From positions 1-61,391 of the forward strand of contig JACKNH010000024.1 in the NCBI GenBank assembly GCA_024234975.1: a stretch of DNA of 61,391 nt, in the 5' to 3' direction. The position numbers and the translations under genes were made by a program. The notes beneath the pieces are model-generated. The model was given only the letters and a program-made list of their open reading frames with translations, was not told the DNA's origin and searched no databases. Shown in pieces: positions 33,368 to 42,730 of this stretch (the first letter of the stretch is position 1; the number at the start of each line of letters is the position of its first letter). This stretch comes from Gammaproteobacteria bacterium (GTDB taxonomy: Bacteria; Pseudomonadota; Gammaproteobacteria; Ga0077536).

Positions 33368-34258
33368 TCATTCGTCGAACCCGAGTTCGTGCAACGCGCG
33401 TACATCGTCGGCCCAGTTTTCGCGGACCTTCACCCATAGTTCGAGAAAAACCTTGGTGCCGGTGAGTTTTTCGATGTCGCGCCGTGCCGCCGTGCCGACG
33501 GATTTCAGCATCTCACCGCCCTTGCCTATCACGATCTGCTTCTGACCGGGCCGTTCAACCCAGATGGCGGCGCTGATACGGACCAGCGTCGGCGTCTCCT
33601 CGTAGTTCTCGATGACGACAGAACTGCTGTAAGGCACTTCCTCACCGAACATGCGCATCAACTTTTCACGAACGATTTCCGCGGCCAGGAACCGCATGTT
33701 ACGGTCGGTCAACTGGTCTGGCGGGAACTCATGCGGACGCGCTGGCAGGTGCTGGTGGATGACCTGGACCAGCGCCTCCAAAGCATCATCCCGCTCGGCG
33801 CTGATCGGCACGATATCCATCACGTCACCTGCGTTACGCACTTCGTCAATCACCGGCAACAATTTGCGCTTGTCCTGCGCAAGATCGATTTTGTTGGCAA
33901 CGGCAATCACCGGAATGTTCTGCGCGTTCACCTGCGACAACACTGCAGCGTCGTCCTCGTGCCACATGCGCGCATCAAAGACCAGCAATGCCAGGTCCAC
34001 ACCCGTCAGTGCGCCGCGTATCTCGCGGTTCATTACCCGGTTGATGCCGCGCGGCGGCCGACGTTGCCACCCTGGTGTATCGACAAAGATGATCTGCGCG
34101 TCGCCCTCGGTATGTATGCCCATGACGCGATACCGTGTGGTCTGCGGCTTTTGCGAGGTAATGCTGAGCTTCTGCTTGAGCAGGTGATTCAACAGCGTGG
34201 ACTTGCCCACGTTGGGCCGCCCGACAATTGCGACGTAGCCGCATTTTTCCGTGCTCAT
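33368..34258 (-). CDS. era: GTPase Era
   Basis: 296 residues. GTPase motifs GRPNVGKSTLLNHLL, DTPGW and NKIDLAQDK, with the Era switch QKPQTTRYRVMG, and a C-terminal KH domain (QIVIGKGGEMLKSVGTAARRDIEKLTG). It binds the 3' end of 16S rRNA and supports 30S assembly. Its ATG overlaps the rnc stop (ATGA). Confidence 0.97.
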   Translation of the reverse strand: MSTEKCGYVAIVGRPNVGKSTLLNHLLKQKLSITSQKPQTTRYRVMGIHTEGDAQIIFVDTPGWQRRPPRGINRVMNREIRGALTGVDLALLVFDARMWHEDDAAVLSQVNAQNIPVIAVANKIDLAQDKRKLLPVIDEVRNAGDVMDIVPISAERDDALEALVQVIHQHLPARPHEFPPDQLTDRNMRFLAAEIVREKLMRMFGEEVPYSSSVVIENYEETPTLVRISAAIWVERPGQKQIVIGKGGEMLKSVGTAARRDIEKLTGTKVFLELWVKVRENWADDVRALHELGFDE

Positions 34259-34914
34259 GCATCGGTCTCCAGGGATTTCAATCGCGCCAGAACATCTTCG
34301 GCCGCCTGCTGCTCCGCCGCGCGCCGGCTGTTGCCACTCGCGCTGATGGTGTCATTCAGCAGTTCCACGCGGCAGCCGACCGTGAATGTCTGCTTATGCG
34401 GCGGACCGGATATCTCCAGCGTCTGATACTCCGGCAATGTAAGACCACGGGCCTGCAGGAACTCCTGCAGCGTGGTCTTGGGATCCTTTACCGTCTGCTC
34501 TGGCCTGATGTCGGCCAGTTCCGCGGCAAACCACTCCAGAATAATTTCGCGGCAGCGGTCGAACCCGGCATCGAGGTAGATGGCCCCCAGCAAGGCTTCG
34601 ACGGTGTTGGCCACGATGGATTCGCGCCGCCAGCCGCCACTGCGCATCTCCCCTTCGCCAAGCTTGATCTGATCACCGAAATTCAGGCGCGCCCCGACTT
34701 CGGCCAGTGTGCGCTTGTTGACCAGTGCGGCACGCGCGCGGGTCAGCTGCCCTTCATTGGCGTCCGGAAAATTCAGATAGAGATATTCCGCCACAACGAA
34801 TCCCAGCATCGCATCGCCCAGGTATTCCAAGCGTTCATTGTTTCGGCTGGCCGCGCTGCGATGAGTCAGTGCAAGTTCCAGCAATGCGGGATCATCGAAA
34901 TGGTAGTTCAACAC
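34255..34914 (-). CDS. rnc: Ribonuclease III
   Basis: 219 residues: catalytic domain with the signature ERLEYLGDAMLGFVVAEYLY and the second acidic set in NTVEALLGAIYLDAG, followed by a double-stranded RNA-binding domain. It processes rRNA precursors and double-stranded RNA. The start is GTG at 34914. The 256-bp gap to the upstream gene is not assigned; in E. coli the rnc leader holds a self-cleavage site, and a similar element could be here, but I did not identify one. Confidence 0.96.
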   Translation of the reverse strand: MLNYHFDDPALLELALTHRSAASRNNERLEYLGDAMLGFVVAEYLYLNFPDANEGQLTRARAALVNKRTLAEVGARLNFGDQIKLGEGEMRSGGWRRESIVANTVEALLGAIYLDAGFDRCREIILEWFAAELADIRPEQTVKDPKTTLQEFLQARGLTLPEYQTLEISGPPHKQTFTVGCRVELLNDTISASGNSRRAAEQQAAEDVLARLKSLETDA

Positions 34915-35170
34915 GATTACACCGGGTTTTCGGGCTGTCTTGATGACAAAGGTTTGCGAGCAATCGCGCCCGGCGCGACCACGGCAGGCGCCGACTGGGC
35001 AGTACGCAGCGTGTGCAGCGGACTGGCGATAAACCGCCGGCGCTCAGAAAATAACGGCGTAGCCCATACGGCAATCCGCTTGCGGTGCCGCCAATGAATA
35101 CGCTGCCGGGGCCTCAAGCACGCATCGCATCTGCGCGCAAAGCCATACCTGAAGCAGACGACCGTGGACG

Positions 35171-35572
35171 TCAGTCCGTCGAGGCCGCCCGCAGTTCACC
35201 ACTGCGGTCATACGTCAGCACAACATCCAAATCGCCGAACAGATCACCTCGAATCTCGTACGCCATACGCAACACCTTGTTGGGTGAGTTACGCATGTTT
35301 TCGACGGTGATAATCTTGCTCAACGAAGGGGTGTCAAAGCGATCCACATCGGAAACGTCGAATTCGCGCAGTATCAATTGCACGATTTCGCCTTTGCTCA
35401 GGCGGGCGCTTTCGGCCGTGTTCAGGACCTTTGCGAAGGCCGTATCCACCTTCATTTTTTCGTTGTAGAGCGGAAACAGTTTCATTCCTACCAGGGCGAC
35501 GACACCAAGGATGACACAGCCCATGATAAGGCCACTGAGCGAAATACCACGTTGCCTTTGCAGTGCTTTCAT
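35171..35572 (-). CDS. DUF4845 membrane protein
   Basis: 133 residues with an N-terminal prepilin-like segment (RGISLSGLIMGCVILGVVALVGMKLFPLYNEKMKV) and a small soluble domain after it. This family occurs between lepB and rnc in Pseudomonas and relatives; its function is unknown. The ATG at 35572 with AAAGGGG upstream is the homologous start. A 40-bp gap separates it from lepB. Confidence 0.85.
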   Translation of the reverse strand: MKALQRQRGISLSGLIMGCVILGVVALVGMKLFPLYNEKMKVDTAFAKVLNTAESARLSKGEIVQLILREFDVSDVDRFDTPSLSKIITVENMRNSPNKVLRMAYEIRGDLFGDLDVVLTYDRSGELRAASTD

Positions 35573-35612
35573 ATTGCCCCTTTTCCGCCGAACACGCATA
35601 AATCTGCCGACA

Positions 35613-36422
35613 TTACCGGATCGCAGTCCCGATCCGCCCGAAATCAAAGCGTAGCTTGCCTTCCCAATGCATCCAGATCATAAACGCTTTGCCTATCAAA
35701 TTCCTGTCTGGAACCAGGCCCCAGGCGCGGCTATCGAGACTGTTGTCACGATTATCGCCCATCATGAAGTAATAACCGTCAGGGACAACGAGTTCGGTCT
35801 GTTCCAGCCGCGAACGGCCCGCATCATGCAGCATCTGGTGTTTGACGCCCAACAAGTCCTCTTCCAGTAATGCCCGAACGCTGGGGCTGAACGAGGCACC
35901 CGTTCCGACGTAAGTGCCCAACGGCGTAAAACCAATGGCCTGGCCATTGACGTACAGCTGGTGATCCCGGTACGACACGGTATCCCCCGGAACGCCGATC
36001 ACCCGCTTTATATAGGGCGTCTGGGGCTGATGCGGCGGTCTGAACACCATGACGTCGCCCCGTTGCGGCGAGCCGATGTCGATGATCTTGGTGTTCACCA
36101 CCGGCAACCGTATGCCATAAGTGAATTTGTTCACCAGAATGAAATCGCCCTCCAGCAGCGTTGGCACCATGGAGGCGGACGGAATCCGGAACGGTTCCAC
36201 CAGAAATGAACGTAGCAGCAATACAATCAGGAATATCGGAAAGAAGGACCGCGCGTAATCCACCAGCAGCGGTACCGGCTCCTCCGCACCCTCGTCGAGG
36301 GTTACGCCTGCAGCCGCGCGTTCCATCCTGCGGCGGGGCGCGAATTGTATGGAATCCACGGCCCAGATGATGCCACTCACCAGGGTCAATATGACGAGTA
36401 TCAGCGAGAAATCCCAATTCAT
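35613..36422 (-). CDS. lepB: Signal peptidase I
   Basis: 269 residues: N-terminal membrane segments, then the catalytic Ser in FRIPSASMVPTLLEGDFILVNKF and the Lys in TPYIKRVIGVPGDTV, with GDNRDNSLDSRAWGLV as the C-terminal box. It removes signal peptides from secreted proteins. It follows lepA by 115 bp on the same strand. Confidence 0.97.
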   Translation of the reverse strand: MNWDFSLILVILTLVSGIIWAVDSIQFAPRRRMERAAAGVTLDEGAEEPVPLLVDYARSFFPIFLIVLLLRSFLVEPFRIPSASMVPTLLEGDFILVNKFTYGIRLPVVNTKIIDIGSPQRGDVMVFRPPHQPQTPYIKRVIGVPGDTVSYRDHQLYVNGQAIGFTPLGTYVGTGASFSPSVRALLEEDLLGVKHQMLHDAGRSRLEQTELVVPDGYYFMMGDNRDNSLDSRAWGLVPDRNLIGKAFMIWMHWEGKLRFDFGRIGTAIR

Positions 36423-36537
36423 CAGACTGCGTTCACTTTCTTGGTCCTGGGGCCGTCAGACCATTACGGCGCTGGCCTGACCGCCGGCTAATGTCTATCG
36501 TCAAAGTCCGGGCGCCAGTTTACCGGCAATATGCCGA

Positions 36538-38331
36538 TCAGTCCTTCCCGACGGACAACACCGCCATGAAGGCTTCCTGCGGAATTTCAACCGCGCCGAA
36601 CTGCTTCATACGCTTCTTGCCCGCCTTCTGTTTCTCCAACAGCTTGCGCTTGCGCGTGATGTCGCCGCCGTAACACTTGGCCGTGACATTCTTGCGCAAC
36701 GCCTTGACCGTCTCGCGGGCGATGATCTTGTTCCCAATAGCCGCCTGGATGGCGATTTCAAATTGCTGCCGCGGCAAAAGTTCGCGCATGCGCGCGGTCA
36801 AATCCCGCCCGCGCCTGGCCGATTCCTCGCGGTGAACGATGACACTCAAGGCATCCACGCGCTCGTTGTTGATCAACAGGTCAAGCTTGACCAGATCGGC
36901 CGGCTGATAACGGAGGAAACTGTAGTCCATCGAGCCATAGCCGCGGGTGACGGATTTCAAGCGGTCGAAGAAGTCGAGCACCATCTCGCTCATCGGCAGT
37001 TCATAGGTCACCGAGACCTGGCGCCCGGCATATTGCAGATGTTTCTGCACGCCGCGCTTGTCCAGGCACAGTTTCATCACCGCGCCGAGATGTTCCTGTG
37101 GCACCAAGATGTCCGCCCGCACGATAGGTTCGCGGACTTCGCCAATTTCATTCGGGGGCGGCAGATGTGCCGGGTTGTCGACCTTGATGACCTCGTCCCT
37201 GGTGGTCAGCACTTCATAGACCACCGTCGGTGCCGTGGTGATGAGATCGATCGTGTACTCGCGTTCCAGCCGCTCCTGGATGATTTCCATGTGCAACATG
37301 CCAAGGAAACCACAGCGGAAGCCGAACCCGAGTGCTTGCGAGGTTTCGGGTTCGAAATACAACGCGGCATCGTTCAGGCGCAGTTTTGCCAACGCCTCAC
37401 GCAGTGACTCATAGTCCGCCGAGTCAATCGGAAACAACCCCGCGAACACGTTGGGTTTGCTGGCCTGGAATCCCGGCAGTGGCGCCGACGCCGGTTTGAC
37501 GCTATCAGTAATCGTATCGCCGACGGGTGCGCCGTCGATATCCTTGATGCCTGCGCACAGGTATCCGACCTCCCCGGCGCTCAGCTGGTCACGCGGCGTA
37601 CGCTTGGGTGTGAACATGCCGACCTGGTCCGCCTGCTCGTCGCGGCCGGTAGACATCACGCGGATTTTCATCCCGGTGCGGATCGCGCCATCCACTACGC
37701 GCACCAGTGACACCACGCCAAGATAGTTATCGAACCATGAATCGATGATCAGCGCTTTCAGCGGCCCATCGGGATTACCCTTGGGTGCCGGCACGCGTTC
37801 GACCAGCGTATGCAACAGGTCGCGCACGCCGATGCCGGTCTTGGCGCTGACCCGCACCGCATTGCGCGCCTCGATCCCGATGATATCTTCGATTTCCTCG
37901 GCCACCCGCTCCGGCTCGGCCGCCGGGAGGTCAATTTTGTTCAATACCGGAATCACTTCCAGCCCCTGGTCGATCGCCTTGAAACAGTTTGCGACCGACT
38001 GCGCTTCCACGCCCTGCGCGGCATCCACCACCAGCAGCGCGCCTTCGCACGCGGCCAGCGAACGGGACACTTCATAACTGAAGTCCACGTGGCCTGGCGT
38101 ATCAATGATATTGAGCTGGTAGGTCTTGCCGCTGTCCGCGGTGAAACTCAGGCTGACGCTCTGCGCCTTGATCGTGATCCCGCGCTCCCGCTCCAGTTCC
38201 ATGGAGTCGAGTACCTGCGAGGACATTTCGCGATCGGACAAACCACCACAGATCTGGATGAAGCGATCCGCCAGCGTGGATTTGCCATGGTCGATATGGG
38301 CGATGATCGAGAAATTACGGATATGGTCCAT
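36538..38331 (-). CDS. lepA: Elongation factor 4 (LepA)
   Basis: 597 residues, the full family length. G1 AHIDHGKSTLADRFIQ, G3 DTPGHVDFSYEVSRSL, G4 NKIDLPAAEPE, EF-G-like domains, and the LepA-specific C-terminal domain with AKCYGGDITRKRKLLEKQKAGKKRMK. It acts on stalled or stressed ribosomes. It lies in the conserved mucD-lepA-lepB order. Confidence 0.98.
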   Translation of the reverse strand: MDHIRNFSIIAHIDHGKSTLADRFIQICGGLSDREMSSQVLDSMELERERGITIKAQSVSLSFTADSGKTYQLNIIDTPGHVDFSYEVSRSLAACEGALLVVDAAQGVEAQSVANCFKAIDQGLEVIPVLNKIDLPAAEPERVAEEIEDIIGIEARNAVRVSAKTGIGVRDLLHTLVERVPAPKGNPDGPLKALIIDSWFDNYLGVVSLVRVVDGAIRTGMKIRVMSTGRDEQADQVGMFTPKRTPRDQLSAGEVGYLCAGIKDIDGAPVGDTITDSVKPASAPLPGFQASKPNVFAGLFPIDSADYESLREALAKLRLNDAALYFEPETSQALGFGFRCGFLGMLHMEIIQERLEREYTIDLITTAPTVVYEVLTTRDEVIKVDNPAHLPPPNEIGEVREPIVRADILVPQEHLGAVMKLCLDKRGVQKHLQYAGRQVSVTYELPMSEMVLDFFDRLKSVTRGYGSMDYSFLRYQPADLVKLDLLINNERVDALSVIVHREESARRGRDLTARMRELLPRQQFEIAIQAAIGNKIIARETVKALRKNVTAKCYGGDITRKRKLLEKQKAGKKRMKQFGAVEIPQEAFMAVLSVGKD

Positions 38332-38340
38332 TGAGTCTTG

Positions 38341-38607
38341 TCAGTCGTCGGCTTTCGCGCCGGGCGCAATATATTGCAATAACGCTGCATCATCCAGACG
38401 ATACCGGCACACCTCACGCTCGCCGCAATACAAGGCAGGGACGTGTTCGCCCAGACGTTCTTCCAACGCCGGGTCTTCATCGATATCGATGGTCTCGACT
38501 TCGAAGGGATAGCGCTCGCGCCACCGCCACAAGGCCAGCGCCATATCGTCACACAGGTGGCAGTAGCTGGTGATGTAAAGCCGGAATTTTACGGTATCAG
38601 GGGCCAA
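38341..38607 (-). CDS. Glutaredoxin-family protein (DUF836)
   Basis: 88 residues of a thioredoxin-like fold with an N-terminal CHLC pair in LYITSYCHLCDDMALAL. This is the short glutaredoxin-like family often found beside lepA. Its partner is unknown. The start is a TTG at 38607; no ATG or GTG lies in frame before it. It overlaps nothing and ends 9 bases before lepA, so it is likely cotranscribed. Confidence 0.8.
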   Translation of the reverse strand: MAPDTVKFRLYITSYCHLCDDMALALWRWRERYPFEVETIDIDEDPALEERLGEHVPALYCGEREVCRYRLDDAALLQYIAPGAKADD

Positions 38608-38651
38608 GTGTGCAGAAATATGTCATTGCGGCCCCGGGGCCGGTATAGAAC

Positions 38652-38672
38652 GGTGCCGCCACCGGCGGCACC
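38652..38672 (-). terminator. Hairpin 2 downstream of the Do protease gene
   Basis: GGTGCCGCC-acc-GGCGGCACC, a perfect 9-bp stem with a 3-base loop, lies between the protease gene and the DUF836 gene. It has no T-run. Confidence 0.45.
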
Positions 38673-38689
38673 TCGGAGATCAGGTGACG

Positions 38690-38720
38690 GGCATCCGCGC
38701 AACACGGCGGCGCGGATGCC
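38690..38720 (-). terminator. Hairpin 1 downstream of the Do protease gene
   Basis: GGCATCCGCGC (38690-38700) pairs with GCGCGGATGCC (38710-38720), an 11-bp perfect stem 12 bases past the stop. With hairpin 2 it probably reduces read-through from the stress genes into the DUF836-lepA-lepB genes. Confidence 0.5.
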
Positions 38721-38732
38721 GGATTTGCGTTA

Positions 38733-40178
38733 TTACTCCGGAATCTTGACCGCCAGGAACTGGGTGTTGCCGCGGCGATAGATCAATACCGGCACCGCCC
38801 GGCCGGCCTTCAGGCCATCCAGCACCTCGCGGTACTGGGTGGCACCGGAAATCTTGCGGTTATCAACCTGCATGATGACGTCACCTTCACGAATACCGCC
38901 GTCAAATCCGGCGCCTTCGCGCGCCCGCGTGACCAGAACCCCATCGATGTCACCGTCCAGCTCGGCGGTTTCTTCCTCTGTGAGATCGCGAACTGTCAGG
39001 CCGAGGCGTTCTTCGGCCGTAGACTGACCGCCCCCACTCCGACCACCGCCCGCCAGCGTTTCCTCGCTGGGCAACTCGCCGACGGTCAACTGCAGCGTGC
39101 GCTGGTTACCACCACGCAATACCCGCACCGGCACCTTGCTGCCGACTTTGGTGTTGGCCACCCGCAGCGGCAGGTCTGAGGATTTGTCGACGGCGAAACC
39201 ATCGAATTCCAGCACGATATCGCCCGCCTCGAAACCGGCGGCCTGCGCCGGACTGTCGGGCATGACTTGCGACACCAATGCGCCGCGCGGTTTATCCATA
39301 CCGAAAGAATCGGCCAGATCCGCCGTGACCTCCTGGATATAGACACCCAGCCAGCCACGCGTCACCGCCCCCTTGTCGCGCAGTTGCTGATAGACATTCA
39401 TCACCACGTCGATGGGGATCGCGAAAGACAGCCCCATAAAGCCACCGGTGCGGCTGAAAATCTGCGAGTTCACGCCAACCACTTCGCCGTCGAGGTTGAA
39501 CAGCGGGCCACCCGAGTTGCCGGGGTTGATGGCGACGTCGGTCTGGATGAACGGTACATAGTTGTCGCGCGGCAAGGTCCGGCCAATGGCGCTGACGATG
39601 CCGGCGGTGACGGAGTATTCGAAGCCGAAAGGTGACCCGATGGCAACAACCCACTCACCGGGTTTGAGTTCTGACGACTTGCCAAGCTTCAACACCGGCA
39701 ACTTTTCGTCGGTATCGATTTTCAGCAACGCGACATCCGAGCGCTCGTCGCTGCCAACCACCACTGCCGAGAATTCCCGGCGGTCATTCAGGCGTACCGT
39801 GATCTCATCAGCGTTCCGCACGACGTGAAAATTGCTGATGACGTAACCGTCTGAGGACACGATGAACCCTGAGCCCAGGGACGCGCTTGGCTCCGCCCCT
39901 TCCGGCATATCGGGAAGCTGGTCGCCGAAGAAACGCCGCAGGAAATCGTACATCGGGTTGTCTTCGGGGATTTCATCAGGCATCTCGCCGCCGCCGAAGC
40001 CGGGTACCCGACCGGCGGGACGATTCTTGGTCCTGGTGCTGATATTCACGACAGCGGGAGCATTCTGCTCCACCAACGGGGTGAAATCCGGCAAATCAAC
40101 GGCGGCCGCCGTGAACGACATCCACTGGGTCAGGACCATCAGGCCAACAGCGGCAATCAGTCTGTTGCAGGTTCGCAT
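38733..40178 (-). CDS. mucD: Do-family periplasmic serine protease (MucD/DegP)
   Basis: 481 residues: signal peptide (cleavage near AAA-VDL), trypsin-like domain with His in ISNFHVVRNADE, Asp in RSDVALLKID and Ser in INPGNSGGPLFN, then two PDZ domains (GWLGVYIQEV... and RLGLTVRDL...). It degrades or refolds misfolded envelope proteins and dampens the sigma-E response in Pseudomonas. The ATG at 40178 follows a GGAG site. It is downstream of mucB; mucC is absent. Confidence 0.96.
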   Translation of the reverse strand: MRTCNRLIAAVGLMVLTQWMSFTAAAVDLPDFTPLVEQNAPAVVNISTRTKNRPAGRVPGFGGGEMPDEIPEDNPMYDFLRRFFGDQLPDMPEGAEPSASLGSGFIVSSDGYVISNFHVVRNADEITVRLNDRREFSAVVVGSDERSDVALLKIDTDEKLPVLKLGKSSELKPGEWVVAIGSPFGFEYSVTAGIVSAIGRTLPRDNYVPFIQTDVAINPGNSGGPLFNLDGEVVGVNSQIFSRTGGFMGLSFAIPIDVVMNVYQQLRDKGAVTRGWLGVYIQEVTADLADSFGMDKPRGALVSQVMPDSPAQAAGFEAGDIVLEFDGFAVDKSSDLPLRVANTKVGSKVPVRVLRGGNQRTLQLTVGELPSEETLAGGGRSGGGQSTAEERLGLTVRDLTEEETAELDGDIDGVLVTRAREGAGFDGGIREGDVIMQVDNRKISGATQYREVLDGLKAGRAVPVLIYRRGNTQFLAVKIPE

Positions 40179-40286
40179 GTTTGCTCCACTCAAAGATTCA
40201 AATCGGCATCGGCGCGCCGGGAAACCGGCACTCTACCGGGCCTCAACGCACTGCCCTGAGCGCGGTGTACGCGTGATAGAAAAGAG

Positions 40287-41291
40287 TCACTCGGAAATGG
40301 TAACGGAATCGGCAATCTGTTGCGCTGTCGCAAGGGGAACTTCGCCGACGACAGTCACCTGGATATCATCGACCACCCGGCTGATGGCATTGACCGCACC
40401 CATGGAGGAAACACCCTTCATGGCCTGCTTACCTTCGGCCACCCGCTCGACGAAGATCGAAACGACAGACAGGCCATCAGAGTAGACCGAGTGGTTAACC
40501 GGCATGGGCGTTGCCGTCATCATCTGGTGGCGGTTCTCCAGCATCTTGAAGCCCGGCGGAATCCAGCCCGGTTGCCAGCTGCCCGGCGCAAGGAATTCCG
40601 CCTTGGCCTTCGCCTGCTTGGTATTGGTGTACCAGGTGTAGTTTTCGCTGTTGATTTCAGTCTTCAACAGGTTTTCCGGGACCGAGTCCAGAACTTCCAA
40701 CTCGGTGAACTGCGTCTGCTCGAGCAGGTTGCCGTCACGGTCCAGAACCATGGAACGCAGCGGCAGATTGGTTTCCTTGTCTATCGACGCCTGGTAGCCG
40801 TAGCGATTGCCATCGCGCGGTTCAATGGTCGTAATCCAGGTCGCGCGGCCGGCGACCCGTTCGTCGCCACGAATCGAGAATCGGTAGTGTGTTTCCAGCT
40901 CGGACAATGGCTGCGAGAACGAGAGCATGCGGAATTGCTGCTTGGCGCTGCGTTCGACGATGACTGACTTTTCGTCAGGGAAGACACAGGTTACCTGGTC
41001 GCCTTCGCGTATCACTTCGCGGGCGGCGCCGGTCAAGGAGATCAGGCGCTCGAACTCAATGTCGCCATCGCCCCTGTGGACGATGCGCATGGCGTCGATC
41101 TGACTGCCACGCTGATAGACGAACACACCCCGGTAATTCATGCTGCGGTTTGCCCGCGACATGCCTTCCAGTAACGCGATGGCGCTTGGCCCTGCTTCGT
41201 TCGCCGCGGCGCCGGTCAGCACCAGCCAGCCGATGAACAAACCGGTCCATGCCTGCCAGCCGCGATACTGCCTGAATTGACGCAACGTCAT
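40287..41291 (-). CDS. mucB: RseB/MucB, periplasmic regulator of the anti-sigma factor
   Basis: 334 residues, with an N-terminal signal (LFIGWLVLTGAAA) and the LolA-like MucB/RseB fold (MNYRGVFVYQRGSQIDAMRIVHR). It shields MucA from proteolysis and senses mislocalised lipoproteins or lipopolysaccharide. The ATG at 41291 is 4 bases past the mucA stop; an earlier start would overlap mucA. Confidence 0.94.
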   Translation of the reverse strand: MTLRQFRQYRGWQAWTGLFIGWLVLTGAAANEAGPSAIALLEGMSRANRSMNYRGVFVYQRGSQIDAMRIVHRGDGDIEFERLISLTGAAREVIREGDQVTCVFPDEKSVIVERSAKQQFRMLSFSQPLSELETHYRFSIRGDERVAGRATWITTIEPRDGNRYGYQASIDKETNLPLRSMVLDRDGNLLEQTQFTELEVLDSVPENLLKTEINSENYTWYTNTKQAKAKAEFLAPGSWQPGWIPPGFKMLENRHQMMTATPMPVNHSVYSDGLSVVSIFVERVAEGKQAMKGVSSMGAVNAISRVVDDIQVTVVGEVPLATAQQIADSVTISE

Positions 41292-41295
41292 AGGC

Positions 41296-41898
41296 TCAGC
41301 GCTGGGCTTCGTAGCCGATGACCCGGCCATACGGTTGCATCCCCGGCATGCCGGAATTGATGCGTTCTTCAGTGAAATTGACCAGGTAGCTGTTCAACCG
41401 CTGCGCGGCTTCACGCTCCTCAACCGACTGGTAGCGGACGGTCTGTACAGGATAACTGCGGCCGGCACGGCTGGGCGGCGGTACGACGCCAGCAATCACC
41501 ACAGGAATTGTGCCAACCTGCGACATCGGCTGGTCTGCGACATCAAGCATCGTCCGCTCAGCCATCAGACCCGGCTGGGCATCCTGTCGGGTCAGCACCA
41601 TCGTGGTGGACGCGGTCACCGCCATCAGCGCAACTGCGGCCACTGGCATCAACAAACGGTGCTGCAAGGTCGGGCGTTGGATTATCGGGGCGGGTACCGG
41701 CTGTTTTACTTCAATGTCGCGCGCCGGTTTCAGCGTGGCATTGGATTGCCGCAACACCTCGCCAATCAGATGATAGCTGCGCCAGGATTCCTGCATCTTC
41801 CGGTTTGCCAGCATCTGATCGATCAGCGAACTGCACTGCGCATCGTCGAGGAGTTCGTCATCCACCATTGCGGAAAGCTTTTCTAATTGATCAGGCAT
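41296..41898 (-). CDS. mucA: Anti-sigma-E factor RseA/MucA
   Basis: 200 residues. The N-terminal anti-sigma domain is EKLSAMVDDELLDDAQCSSLI...WRSYHLIGEVLR, followed by one membrane segment (LLMPVAAVALMAVTASTTMVL) and a periplasmic tail. It holds RpoE inactive until cleaved by site-1 and site-2 proteases. It lies 53 bases after rpoE, in the conserved rpoE-mucA-mucB order. Confidence 0.94.
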   Translation of the reverse strand: MPDQLEKLSAMVDDELLDDAQCSSLIDQMLANRKMQESWRSYHLIGEVLRQSNATLKPARDIEVKQPVPAPIIQRPTLQHRLLMPVAAVALMAVTASTTMVLTRQDAQPGLMAERTMLDVADQPMSQVGTIPVVIAGVVPPPSRAGRSYPVQTVRYQSVEEREAAQRLNSYLVNFTEERINSGMPGMQPYGRVIGYEAQR

Positions 41899-41951
41899 GG
41901 CACTATCTCTGAACGGGATTGATTAATTAAACGTATTGTTTGGTATCAAAA

Positions 41952-42530
41952 CTAATTATTCAACAACGGTCGTATCCGGTTATCGATTGCTTCGCGGGCG
42001 CGGAAGATACGTGAGCGCACGGTGCCGATGGGACAATCCATGGTATCGGCAATCTCTTCGTAGCTTAAACCCTCGATTTCCCGCAATGTAATCGCAATCC
42101 TCAGGTCTTCCGGCAGGTTTTCCACCGCTGCCAGGATCTGCTCTTTCAACTGCTCGGTCAGCAGCAGGTTTTCCGGATTCTCGACCTCACTGGCAAACAC
42201 ATCGAGACTGATCTGTTCGCCGTCACTATCGGACAGGTCCGCGGTCAGCGGCCTGCGCGCATTCGATACGATATGATTCTTGGCCGTATTGATCGCAATC
42301 CGGTAAAGCCAGGTATAGAAGGCGCTGTCGCCACGGAAATTCGGAAGTGCCCGGTAGGCCTTGATGAATGACTCCTGCGTCACATCCAGCGCTTCGGCAG
42401 GATCCCGGACATACCTCATCACCAGCTTGACGATTCGATGCTGGTATTTCAGTACCAGGAGATCGAACGCCTTCTTGTCGCCCTGCTGTACCCGTTCGAC
42501 CAATTCCTTATCCGCACCGCCATCGCTCAT
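41952..42530 (-). CDS. rpoE: RNA polymerase sigma factor RpoE (AlgU)
   Basis: 192 residues, the ECF02 type. Region 2 has DVTQESFIKAYRALPNFRGDSAFYTWLYRIAINTAKN, and region 4 has LREIEGLSYEEIADTMDCPIGTVRSRIFRAREAI. It directs the envelope stress response and is held by MucA. A sigma-E promoter of its own lies just upstream (42584-42609). It is divergent from nadB, as in most gammaproteobacteria. Confidence 0.98.
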   Translation of the reverse strand: MSDGGADKELVERVQQGDKKAFDLLVLKYQHRIVKLVMRYVRDPAEALDVTQESFIKAYRALPNFRGDSAFYTWLYRIAINTAKNHIVSNARRPLTADLSDSDGEQISLDVFASEVENPENLLLTEQLKEQILAAVENLPEDLRIAITLREIEGLSYEEIADTMDCPIGTVRSRIFRAREAIDNRIRPLLNN

Positions 42531-42583
42531 CTATGCGAACCCTTCGGTGGAATACGGCGGCTTTCGAGTCAACGTTACGGGCA

Positions 42584-42609
42584 TAGACCGGGGTATTTAC
42601 GGTAAGTTC
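42584..42609 (-). promoter_or_regulatory. rpoE: Sigma-E autoregulated promoter of rpoE
   Basis: On the minus strand GAACTT (42604-42609), 16 bases, then GTCTA (42584-42588). This fits the ECF02 consensus GAACTT-N16-TCTgA closely. The start site would be near 42576, giving a 46-base leader. Confidence 0.75.
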
Positions 42610-42730
42610 GGGAGAAATCGTTGTATTTTTCTGACGTTGCGGCAGTATACCAAGATACGTGACTTTCGACAGGTAACCTCTTGACCCTCCAGAGATGCCA
42701 TGGCCTTCCGCCGTGGTATCGGTTTTCCAC

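Noticed and set aside
34915..35170. Missing small gene between DUF4845 and rnc
   Set aside because: Short frames in both strands have no homology or ribosome site; the gap is more likely leader or spacer sequence.
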